49,973 nucleotides of DNA, taken from assembly GCA_947476895.1 (NCBI GenBank), contig CANJRX010000014.1, positions 1-49,973 of the forward strand, given 5' to 3'. Below the pieces are notes generated by a model, which ran no database searches, was not told the origin of the DNA, and was given only the letters and a program-made list of their open reading frames with translations. The translations under genes were made by a program, and so were the position numbers. Each line of letters opens with the position of its first letter. Position 1 is the first letter of the stretch. The stretch is from Fidelibacterota bacterium (GTDB taxonomy: Bacteria; Pseudomonadota; Alphaproteobacteria; Rhodospirillales; Rhodospirillaceae). Below, one piece after another: positions 43,214 through 49,973 of the stretch.

Positions 43214-44875
43214 TTACCGGCTCGCTGTTGTCGTTTTCGATGGCGAGCTATACGACAAATCGCTCAGTGCAATCTGACGCAACAATTCTAGAACGTCATA
43301 TTTGCTCGCGGCGAAGCTTTCTTGAACCTTCGTCCACCGGGGATCATTTCGGGGCGGCGTATAGCCCGTTTCATACTCAAATGCGCGTTGCGCGACGCAA
43401 GTTGTCACCTGCTTATGATTCCGCACGGCTTGCAGAAACTCGTACGTGCCGCTGAATTTGACGCCATCGAATTCTCCGCTCGCGTCAATTGCCACGCCAT
43501 TTTCCTTCGAGCGCAGCTGGCCTGAAGAGTCGAAATTCTCGAGTGCTAGCCCCTGAGGATCAGTCAATTTATGACAGCCGGCACACATCGCTTCGCTACG
43601 ATGAGCGGTGATGCGGTCACGTGTCGTCTTCAGTTTGGGATTGGTCGTGTCTTCGACAAATTTAAATTCTACGTTTCCAGGCGGCGCCGGCACGATTTGG
43701 CAAAGAAGCAGCTCACGCAGCGCCTTACCGCGGCTGGTCGGCGAAGTGCGTCCGGAAGGTGACCAAAGCGATGTAAAGCTCGCCTGCGACAAAATTCCCG
43801 AGCGCGCATCGCCTTGGGGATATGTGTATTTTATCCAACGCTGAGGCTGCCCGTTATCCGTTGTATCCACGAGCGGCACGCCATAAAGCGATGCCAGGTC
43901 AAGCGTCAGGAACGTGTTAGGGGTCGTAAAGAGATCGCGATAATCGCCATGTTGATTGACGACGTGATCCGAAATCGTCCGCAGCGTCTGCTCCTGAGCC
44001 TGCTGCTTGATTGTCGCCGTGTAGTTCGGAAAAAACGCCGCTTCTTTCGAAACGTGTTCGAATTCGCTGAAGCCAAGAAAATCTGCGAAGAATGCTCTGA
44101 CGCCATCGGCCGCTCTGGGCGACGCGAGCAGTCGATTGACCTGGAGTTCTAGCCCAGCGCGGTTGTTTAGTGAGCCGTTCTTAGCTGCTTCCAGCAGGTC
44201 CTGGTCGGGTGTGCTATTCCACAGGAAATAGCTCAGGGCTGCTGCTTTTGAATACGCGTTAATACGTTCCTGGCCGGGGTTGGCGGGATCCGGCTCCATT
44301 TTCTTGAAACGCAGCAAAAATTCTGGCGATATTAACATCCCCTCAAGGGACAAACGAACGCCCGCGTAAAAGTCTTTAAGTTTGTCCGCGCCCAAACCGG
44401 CCGCCTGGACCGCATTCCCAATCTCGTCGCGAGTCAGCGGGCGACGGTAAAGCAAAGGACCGACGCGCGTAAAAAATGCACGTGCGCAGCTATCATCCCG
44501 GCGATTGTCCGACTTCGGCGTGCATCCGATGATAGCCGAGCGATGCTTAAGGTCCACGACCTGCGCGGTTACTTCTCGCGCGATTTCATCGTAAGCCTGG
44601 AAGCCGCTGTCGGTGACGTTAGTCGTGCGTGCGCCCACCGCCAAAAGACCGCGATCACGCTGCTCCGGCTCGAACCGACCACTCACCTTGATCGACTCAC
44701 CGAAAATGTCTGCAATGGTCTGCTTATACTGGCTGGGGCTCAAACGCTGAGACGTCGGAAACGGGGGATCGGTCGCTGCCGGCTCGGATGCACCCAGCGA
44801 CGGAATTGCTGTGTAAGCAATCGCGCTGGCGCCAATAATCAAACTATACAACGTTTTGCGGCCGATAAATTTCAT
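43214..44875 (-). CDS. Exported DUF1592/DUF1588/DUF1585-type protein with CxxCH motif
   Basis: About 553 residues; the second ATG at 44875 has the better spacing from GAGG, although 44878 is possible. The signal peptide ends near PSLGAS. Modules in order: DUF1587-like RLSPSQYKQTIADIFG, DUF1595-like YRRPLTRDEIGNAV, DUF1592-like ALSYFLWNSTPDQDLL, DUF1588-like GILSQASFTSLWSPSGRTSP, and DUF1585-like SGEFDGVKFSGTYEFLQAV. The motif CAGCH at about residues 431-435 may bind heme c. Export and heme agree with a periplasmic electron-transfer or oxidoreductase role, but none is established. It is the first gene of the DUF1592-DUF1552-COG4315 run. Confidence 0.88.
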   Translation of the reverse strand: MKFIGRKTLYSLIIGASAIAYTAIPSLGASEPAATDPPFPTSQRLSPSQYKQTIADIFGESIKVSGRFEPEQRDRGLLAVGARTTNVTDSGFQAYDEIAREVTAQVVDLKHRSAIIGCTPKSDNRRDDSCARAFFTRVGPLLYRRPLTRDEIGNAVQAAGLGADKLKDFYAGVRLSLEGMLISPEFLLRFKKMEPDPANPGQERINAYSKAAALSYFLWNSTPDQDLLEAAKNGSLNNRAGLELQVNRLLASPRAADGVRAFFADFLGFSEFEHVSKEAAFFPNYTATIKQQAQEQTLRTISDHVVNQHGDYRDLFTTPNTFLTLDLASLYGVPLVDTTDNGQPQRWIKYTYPQGDARSGILSQASFTSLWSPSGRTSPTSRGKALRELLLCQIVPAPPGNVEFKFVEDTTNPKLKTTRDRITAHRSEAMCAGCHKLTDPQGLALENFDSSGQLRSKENGVAIDASGEFDGVKFSGTYEFLQAVRNHKQVTTCVAQRAFEYETGYTPPRNDPRWTKVQESFAASKYDVLELLRQIALSDLSYSSPSKTTTASR

Positions 44876-44973
44876 CATAGTCCTCTATTGCTGCGGCTGT
44901 TGCTGCGTGCATTTTTAGTTAGAGCTAGCTCGTTGACGACTTCTCGAATGGCGGCATGAACACTGGCGCCGAT

Positions 44974-45008
44974 GCGGCCCCGACGTGCGACTAAACAGTC
45001 GGGGCCGC
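44974..45008 (-). terminator. Terminator-like stem-loop after the first cupin-like gene
   Basis: GCGGCCCCGAC at 44974-44984 and GTCGGGGCCGC at 44998-45008 form an 11-bp perfect stem with a 13-nt loop, 26 bases beyond the stop at 45035. No T-run follows. Confidence 0.6.
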
Positions 45009-45034
45009 TATGTTACCGGCGCTAACCTAATGCG

Positions 45035-45565
45035 CTACTTTTTCATCTCAACGAACAGAACGCGGTAATCCTCGTCGATACGCGATTCTGAAACGATGCT
45101 GCCACGATGGTGGAATACCGAGCTGCCTGGCAGAAGGCGCTGCGAGTTTGGCTTTTCCATCGGCGTATTGTTACCTGTCTTTGTGAGCGTGAACTGACCT
45201 TCATCGAGATACACGAGCAGCTGAGCGTTCTTGCGCATCATGCCACCCGGACGGACGAAGCCTTTCTTGAAGGACACCAGGTTAACGCGAACCACGTCGT
45301 TATCGACGAGCACTTTTTGTTCAGCGCCGCCGCCACCGACCTTGGCGTCATCTTCGTATTTGGTAACGCCCAGTGTTTTAGCTTTGGCCAACGCTTCGGG
45401 GGTTTCACCGCTTGAAGAGTAAATGCCCGCACGGTCGTTATTTGATTTTGTGGTCGCCATCTTGTCGATCACATCCGCGGCCACGGCCGTGAGACATGCT
45501 CCGCCGATGGCGCCAGCCAGAGCCACCGCCGTATAGCTGCCGATCTTTCCAAAGCTCTTCAACAT
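45035..45565 (-). CDS. Exported cupin-like protein, paralogue 1
   Basis: 176 residues with an N-terminal hydrophobic segment (YTAVALAGAIGGACLTAVAA) that may anchor it in the membrane. The core VLVDNDVVRVNLVSFKKGFV, then MMRKNAQLLVYLDEGQFTL and the final DYRVLFVEMKK form a small beta-barrel of cupin type. It lacks the classic HxH metal motif, so a binding rather than catalytic role is likely. The start has AAGGGGACTCAG upstream. It is a paralogue of the protein encoded at 45747-46250, with the same strand order and C-terminus but a shorter insert. It lies upstream of the DUF1592 operon and downstream of a TonB receptor, all on the minus strand. Confidence 0.65.
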   Translation of the reverse strand: MLKSFGKIGSYTAVALAGAIGGACLTAVAADVIDKMATTKSNNDRAGIYSSSGETPEALAKAKTLGVTKYEDDAKVGGGGAEQKVLVDNDVVRVNLVSFKKGFVRPGGMMRKNAQLLVYLDEGQFTLTKTGNNTPMEKPNSQRLLPGSSVFHHRGSIVSESRIDEDYRVLFVEMKK

Positions 45566-45663
45566 CTGAGTCCCCTTAATAAATTAGTGTTTCTGTACTT
45601 TTTCTAACGCGCGAACAGCTAGATGTGCTGCCGGTTCTCACTCTTAAAACGCACCTCAAAGAA

Positions 45664-45697
45664 GGCCGGTCACCAGGGAGTATTTTGGTGACCGGCC
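45664..45697 (-). terminator. Terminator-like stem-loop after the second cupin-like gene
   Basis: GGCCGGTCACCA at 45664-45675 and TGGTGACCGGCC at 45686-45697 form a 12-bp perfect stem with a 10-nt loop. On the minus strand TTCTTTG follows. It lies 49 bases beyond the stop at 45747. Confidence 0.7.
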
Positions 45698-45746
45698 GTC
45701 GGGTTGTCAGTGGGAGTTCGACAACCCACGACTCCATGAGAGAGGT

Positions 45747-46250
45747 CTATTTCTTCAGCTCGATATAAAGTGCGCGGTAGGTGTTGTTGACCTGTAGCGT
45801 GCCCGTCAGCGTGCCCTCCGGATGCCAGGCAATGGTGCCGAGCCCATGCGGATTTTGGCTGGGCATGCCATCGAGACGGATCGGGCCGCAATCTTTGATC
45901 GGATCACAGGTGACCGGGCCAGACGGACGCGGACCTGCGTTCGCGGGGCGTGGGGCCGCGCCGGGACGCGGCATCATGGTGAAGTCACCGTCCTCGAGAT
46001 AGACGATCAACTGATCTGCACGGCGCTTCATGTCGCCCTGACGCATCGTACCTTTTTGGAAGGTGACAAGGGTGACGCGCATCTTGCTGTTGTCCAGCAG
46101 GACTTTGGTTGGCGCGCCGCCGCCCAAATCCTTCTCGACCATCGCTTCAGCGGCTAAAGCGGGCATGTTCTGATTCAGCACAAAACCCGAGCCGAGGCCC
46201 CCGACAAATGCGGCGGCAACCAAGGCACTCACGACGATCTTCTTAGACAT
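45747..46250 (-). CDS. Exported cupin-like protein, paralogue 2
   Basis: 167 residues, with an N-terminal hydrophobic segment (VVSALVAAAFVGGLGSGFVL) and an AGGAACGTAAT ribosome site. The core VLLDNSKMRVTLVTFQKGTM, then RADQLIVYLEDGDFTM and the C-terminal NTYRALYIELKK match paralogue 1. The extra loop contains CDPIKDC, a possible disulfide or metal-binding pair absent from paralogue 1. It lies directly downstream of the TonB receptor gene, separated by that gene's terminator, and has its own terminator. A periplasmic ligand-binding or sensing role linked to the receptor is plausible, but unproven. Confidence 0.65.
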   Translation of the reverse strand: MSKKIVVSALVAAAFVGGLGSGFVLNQNMPALAAEAMVEKDLGGGAPTKVLLDNSKMRVTLVTFQKGTMRQGDMKRRADQLIVYLEDGDFTMMPRPGAAPRPANAGPRPSGPVTCDPIKDCGPIRLDGMPSQNPHGLGTIAWHPEGTLTGTLQVNNTYRALYIELKK

Positions 46251-46285
46251 ATTACGTTCCTGTTTTTATGACGTTTCAGAAGAAG

Positions 46286-46314
46286 AATGGCCCCGGCATA
46301 ATGCCGGGGCCATT
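46286..46314 (-). terminator. Terminator of the third TonB receptor gene
   Basis: AATGGCCCCGGCA at 46286-46298 and TGCCGGGGCCATT at 46302-46314 form a 13-bp perfect stem with loop TAA. On the minus strand CTTCTTCT follows. It lies 7 bases beyond the stop at 46322. Confidence 0.8.
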
Positions 46315-46321
46315 GTCGACG

Positions 46322-49201
46322 TTACATCTTGAAGCGAACACCGGCCCGGAAGCGGCGGCCGAGTGTGTCGTACATAGCCGCGTTGGTGGCCAAGCCGTAG
46401 GTCGCACCGGCGACCTGGTTTGGCGCAACCGGCGGGTCTTTATCGAACACGTTGTCGATATTGAAGAACGCTTCCGCGTTATCAGAACCGTCTTGATAGA
46501 AGCGATACGTGACGCTCATATTGTGCAGGAAGTAAGACGGAATCTCGTTGTTATCAACGGTCTGGAATCCGCTGACCGTCGGGCACGCGCTTGTGCATTG
46601 CAGGAGTGTGCTTTGCGCACGGCTTCTGCTGGTAAAGCGCGTGGTCCAGGTGAATCGCACCGGATCAAGGCTATACGAAGCAGCCGCGTTCACGCCCCAG
46701 CGAGGCGATGAACCAACACCCGCTGCATCGAGGACCTGCGTCGGACCCGGAATGCCGCTATCGGTGATACGGTTAAGCACGTTTGTTGCTACCAAACGAA
46801 GCGCGAGATCGCCTTTGAACGAAGGAACAACATCAGCCAAGGCCGTGCGGTAGCTCAGTTCGTAGTCCACGCCCTTCGCGGTGACAGAGGCCTGGTTCTG
46901 CGCAAACGTCGTGACGACCAACTCCGGCGCTCCGCCCTGCCCCGTGCTGGCGCGGTTCTGCACTTGATTACAGTACTGCTGTACGCCGGCAAAACACTGG
47001 GCCAGCACGTAGGCAAACGACGGTGATGCCACCGCACCATTGTTCTTGATGCGATAGTAGTCGATGGACATGCTGAAGCCGGACAGCCACTCCGGCTGAT
47101 AGACGATACCGAGCCCCGTGGTATCAGCCTTTTCAGGCTTCAGATTGCCGTTACCCTGGGTAATCTGGGTGTAGGGAACGCTCTGGTTGTTGGGCAAAAA
47201 CGGGTTAGCGATCGTGTTGTGATTGACGACCGGCGGCGAGAACAGATCCTGAAGGTTCGGCGCACGGATATCACGCGACTGCGTCACACGTAACCGCACT
47301 TCATCAATCGGCGTGTAGCTCAAGCCCGCTTTCCAAGTCGAGACGAAGCCGGCGACGCTGTAATCGGTGGCGCGCACCGCCAAGGACAGGTCCAAAGCCC
47401 GAACCCAATTCATGTCCTTCGCCAATGGTACGAGCGTTTCGACAGCGGCTTCCTTCACGGTCTGCGATGCGTTGAAGCCGGTCATCTGGGTTGAGAACCA
47501 GCCCAGAACAGCTGAGACCGGATCGTTGAAGCCCTTCACCGTGTCCTTGCGGAACTCGGTGCTGACGGCGACCGATACCGGACCCGCCCACGTCGAGAAA
47601 GGTTCGCCGGTGATGCTGCCGCCGTAAATGTTCTGTCCGATCGACTGGCTCAGACGCGGACCGTCAAAGGAGTAGTTAAACGCGCTTTGTGACGCGACGC
47701 CGAGTCCAAAGACGTTATAGGGCACGCAGCCGTTGGTCGGGTTGGTGAGCGTCGAGCGGCAGACAATCGAACCGTTTGACGCTCTGACAGCATCAATCGC
47801 CAAAGCGAATTTGGCTTTGTCGGCCTGGTAGGGCACCCAGAAGGACTGCTTGGTAAGGCCGCGCTGCGCGTAGACATCCCACTTCCAGCCAATATCGGCG
47901 GCATCGAACTTGCCTTTTGCGCCACCCGTATAGACGAACGACATGCGGTCGTTGATCATACCGAAGCCATGCGGGTTATCACGGTTGGTCATGCCGATTG
48001 GGATGGTTGCAAGATTACGCGCCGTCATCTCCGCTTGGACCGAAGCAGGAATGAAGGGATTGCCCGAATTAATGGTCAGGTTGCCTGTGAGGTAGTAGTT
48101 GTAGCAGCAGCGGGCATTGGTGTGGACGTTGCCGTTGTTGAACTGGAAGAACAACTCAACGTCATCCGTAATATCGTAGCTGACCCGGCTGAACAGGTGG
48201 GTGCTGTGGCTGCCGATCATGATGCTCTGGGCGCCCATCTGCGAAGACTGCTGCCAGTCGCCGCCGACGTGATACTGCCCCGAGGTATAATCGCCGTAGT
48301 TATAGTTGAACGGGACGCCGTTCTCACCGAAGGCGATGCCTTTCAACGCGCCACTGTAGATGATGCCGCCCGGATAACCGCCCGACAGGCCAACCCTGTC
48401 AGTCAGGATCAACTGCGGCAGACCGTTTGTGGCCGTGCGTTTGGGGTTCTGAATGTAGTACCAGCCGTTCATGTTCCATTGGCGCTCGGTGCCATCGATC
48501 GCGTCCTGGAAGTCATGATTGGCATCAATCAAGAAATGGCCGCGGTCATTGGCGAAGGCAGTTCCGGCGCTCATGGAAACTTTGTACTGGCGACCGTCGC
48601 CTTGCTGCGTCACACCGCCCTGAACCGACCCCTTGACGCCCGTAAAGTTGGTATCGAGAACGAAGTTTACGACGCCGGTAAGAGCGTCGGAGCCGTAAAT
48701 CGCGGAGGCGCCGCCGGTCACAACGTCAACACGTTGGATCAGTGAATCCGGCAGCAGGTTGGTATCCACGCTGCTATCCGCCGATGACGGCGGAATACGA
48801 CGACCGTCGAACAGCACCAAGGTCCGGTTGGAGCCCAGGGCACGCAAGTTAAGGTTGTTGCCGCCCGACGTACCGCCGTTGCCGGTGCCGGTCGATGCCG
48901 GCGTGCTGCTGCCTTGGAACACGGGCATGAGATTAAGCGTATCGGCGATGTTCTGCTTGCCGGCGTCTTGCAACTGTTCGACGCCAATAACCGTTAGCGG
49001 CGTGGGAGCTTCGTAACCATCGCGAATAATGCGCGAGCCGGTGACGATAACTTCTTCGACCTGCGCCGCTTGCTGCTCAGCAGCGTATGCATTGGCCGCT
49101 GGTAACGCCGCCATCAGCGCGAGAACACTTCTCGCAGCCGTAGCATTCAACGCGCGCTTGAAACTAATAACGCTCTTTTGACTAGAATTAAAATTTGACA
49201 T
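46322..49201 (-). CDS. TonB-dependent outer membrane receptor (DUF1592 cluster)
   Basis: 959 residues from the ATG at 49201, with GGAGGGTATAG upstream. The signal peptide ends at about ANAYAAE, and a TonB-box-like EEVIVTGSRIIRDGYEAP follows. The plug has LNLRALGSNRTLVLFDGRR, VDVVTGGASAIYGSDALTG and VNFVLDTNFTG, and the barrel ends RFRAGVRFKM. It is paralogous to the receptor at 23393-26512. Its leader has no similarity to the structured RNAs found at the other two loci, so regulation probably differs. The cluster downstream (cupin-like pair, DUF1592, DUF1552, COG4315) points to uptake linked with an envelope oxidation system; the substrate is unknown. Confidence 0.93.
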   Translation of the reverse strand: MSNFNSSQKSVISFKRALNATAARSVLALMAALPAANAYAAEQQAAQVEEVIVTGSRIIRDGYEAPTPLTVIGVEQLQDAGKQNIADTLNLMPVFQGSSTPASTGTGNGGTSGGNNLNLRALGSNRTLVLFDGRRIPPSSADSSVDTNLLPDSLIQRVDVVTGGASAIYGSDALTGVVNFVLDTNFTGVKGSVQGGVTQQGDGRQYKVSMSAGTAFANDRGHFLIDANHDFQDAIDGTERQWNMNGWYYIQNPKRTATNGLPQLILTDRVGLSGGYPGGIIYSGALKGIAFGENGVPFNYNYGDYTSGQYHVGGDWQQSSQMGAQSIMIGSHSTHLFSRVSYDITDDVELFFQFNNGNVHTNARCCYNYYLTGNLTINSGNPFIPASVQAEMTARNLATIPIGMTNRDNPHGFGMINDRMSFVYTGGAKGKFDAADIGWKWDVYAQRGLTKQSFWVPYQADKAKFALAIDAVRASNGSIVCRSTLTNPTNGCVPYNVFGLGVASQSAFNYSFDGPRLSQSIGQNIYGGSITGEPFSTWAGPVSVAVSTEFRKDTVKGFNDPVSAVLGWFSTQMTGFNASQTVKEAAVETLVPLAKDMNWVRALDLSLAVRATDYSVAGFVSTWKAGLSYTPIDEVRLRVTQSRDIRAPNLQDLFSPPVVNHNTIANPFLPNNQSVPYTQITQGNGNLKPEKADTTGLGIVYQPEWLSGFSMSIDYYRIKNNGAVASPSFAYVLAQCFAGVQQYCNQVQNRASTGQGGAPELVVTTFAQNQASVTAKGVDYELSYRTALADVVPSFKGDLALRLVATNVLNRITDSGIPGPTQVLDAAGVGSSPRWGVNAAASYSLDPVRFTWTTRFTSRSRAQSTLLQCTSACPTVSGFQTVDNNEIPSYFLHNMSVTYRFYQDGSDNAEAFFNIDNVFDKDPPVAPNQVAGATYGLATNAAMYDTLGRRFRAGVRFKM

Positions 49202-49406
49202 CTATACCCTCCGGAGGTTTTGAAAAAATATGAACACTAAGATCTGCGTAGCGATAAATAAAAAGGCGTCGTGCGTGCTAACAACCTCTCTCCCTCTTTG
49301 TATTTTTTGGCTCTGTGCGTCGTCAGATCATTTGGGACAGATGCGAGCGTGATTTAGCGGAGTGTTGGCCTCATCTGGTTGATCGATCTTAGGCTGCGAG
49401 CTTGCG

Positions 49407-49658
49407 GTGAAGCAAGCGACGATGCTCGATGGTTTTCTGTTTGATGCGATGTCGTTTGCGCAAATAAGCCTTGGGTATATGTATATGTCCGGGCAAGGCG
49501 TTCCTAAAGACAATTTACGCGCTCACATGTGGCTAAACTTAGCGCGCAACTCTAAGGGCTTAGCTAACTTAGCCCCACTCATGCCTCCCGCCCAAATTAC
49601 CCAAGCACAGGAGTTGGCACTCAAGTGTCAGGCTTCGAACTACAAGCAGTGTGAGTAG
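49407..49658 (+). pseudogene. Truncated Sel1-repeat protein
   Basis: The reading frame has 83 residues, but family similarity starts only at about residue 18 (AQISLGYMYMSGQGVPKDN), followed by LRAHMWLNLARNS and a final PPAQITQAQELALKC tail. Sel1-repeat proteins normally begin with a signal peptide and several repeats, all absent here. The preceding bases show no homologous continuation, so this is most likely the 3-prime remnant of a gene cut by a rearrangement near 49440-49460. It is probably not functional. Confidence 0.6.
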
Positions 49659-49692
49659 TTCCTGCCCGATTCCCCGCCGCACCCCTCCGTGA

Positions 49693-49704
49693 TATAATCC
49701 ACGG
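49693..49704 (+). promoter_or_regulatory. Possible -10 element of a leaderless gene
   Basis: A perfect TATAAT at 49693-49698 lies only 6 bases before the ATG at 49705, so transcription from it would start at about the A of the ATG. There is no ribosome binding site in between, which agrees with a leaderless mRNA. No good -35 sequence is seen. Confidence 0.35.
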
Positions 49705-49973
49705 ATGCCCAGCACCGCACTAAAGCCCAAGCACCCAGGTGGTCGTCCAACCGCGTATCGCCATGAATTTGGCGAGATGATTATTGAGGCCATGGCAACC
49801 GGCCTATCTGCGGAAGCGGCTGCGGCCAAGATCGGTATTTCCGCGCGGTCTTTATTTAATTGGCAAAAAGAACACCCCGAGTTCCTGCAGTCCGTCCAGG
49901 AAGGGCGGCACAGGGCGCTGCTGTGGTGGGAGACGCGTGCGCTGGAGATGGCGCGTGGTGAACCCGGCAATGC
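49705..49973 (+). CDS. Terminase-small-subunit-like helix-turn-helix protein, C-terminus cut by window
   Basis: 89 residues are visible, open at the right edge. The sequence starts MPSTALKPKHPGGRPTAYRH, then a helix-turn-helix segment with LSAEAAAAKIGISARSLFNW and KEHPEFLQSVQEGR, and then a WWETRALEMARGEPG stretch. This is the layout of phage DNA-packaging (terminase small subunit) or related HTH proteins. It suggests a prophage or phage-derived element continuing beyond the window. It follows a truncated Sel1 gene, consistent with a genome-island boundary. Confidence 0.6.
   Translation, partial: MPSTALKPKHPGGRPTAYRHEFGEMIIEAMATGLSAEAAAAKIGISARSLFNWQKEHPEFLQSVQEGRHRALLWWETRALEMARGEPGN

Noticed and set aside
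49328-49513. A minus-strand open frame at the right edge (61 codons)
   Set aside because: It overlaps the Sel1 remnant, has no signal or motif, and looks like chance.

Overview
The window looks like a chromosomal piece of a moderately GC-rich Gram-negative bacterium, most likely an alphaproteobacterium. The GltB sequence is of the alphaproteobacterial type, three large TonB-dependent receptors carry the EEVIVTGSR-type N-terminus common in Caulobacterales, sphingomonads and their relatives, and Sec and Tat signal peptides are abundant. No rRNA, tRNA or CRISPR array was seen.

Layout. (1) 1-4.2 kb: the start of an IS3-type transposase gene at the left edge, then a large FecR/Calx-beta/RTX surface or secreted protein. 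(2) 4.3-11.2 kb: glutamate synthase (gltB-gltD, 8-nt overlap) and a small exported FMN-binding-domain protein. (3) 11.3-22.8 kb: a minus-strand five-gene unit, transcribed in the order CapA-like protein, TonB receptor, DUF3604 protein, beta-helix protein, second DUF3604 protein. Strong stem-loops flank the receptor cistron. (4) 23.4-34.7 kb: a second TonB receptor, a periplasmic heme-c/propeller protein, a CMD-family protein, an exported alpha-hydroxy-acid oxidase with its own CxxCH motif, an acyl-CoA dehydrogenase, a CaiB-type CoA transferase and an exported protein of unknown function. This looks like uptake and oxidation of an unidentified organic compound. (5) 34.8-38.9 kb: lipid kinase plus metallophosphoesterase pair, DUF1993 protein, an rRNA methyltransferase (RsmJ) with a damaged N-terminal region, and an SDR with a signal peptide. 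(6) 39.1-49.2 kb: a minus-strand cluster of a third TonB receptor, two paralogous small cupin-like exported proteins, DUF1592 and DUF1552 proteins, a COG4315 repeat protein and an exported protein of unknown function. (7) Right edge: a truncated Sel1-repeat gene and the start of a terminase-small-subunit-like helix-turn-helix gene, suggesting a mobile or phage-derived edge.

The most unusual signal is non-coding. The leaders of the CapA-headed operon (about 22.85-23.02 kb) and of the second TonB receptor (about 26.55-26.72 kb) are homologous over about 170 nt. They share several hairpins whose sequence differences are tolerated only by G-U pairs in the minus-strand RNA, the strand that is transcribed into both genes. 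This points to a shared cis-acting RNA controlling two receptor loci. Upstream of both lie CACACTACACT motifs, and one locus also has a near-perfect 21-bp palindrome and a phased TGCAT array.
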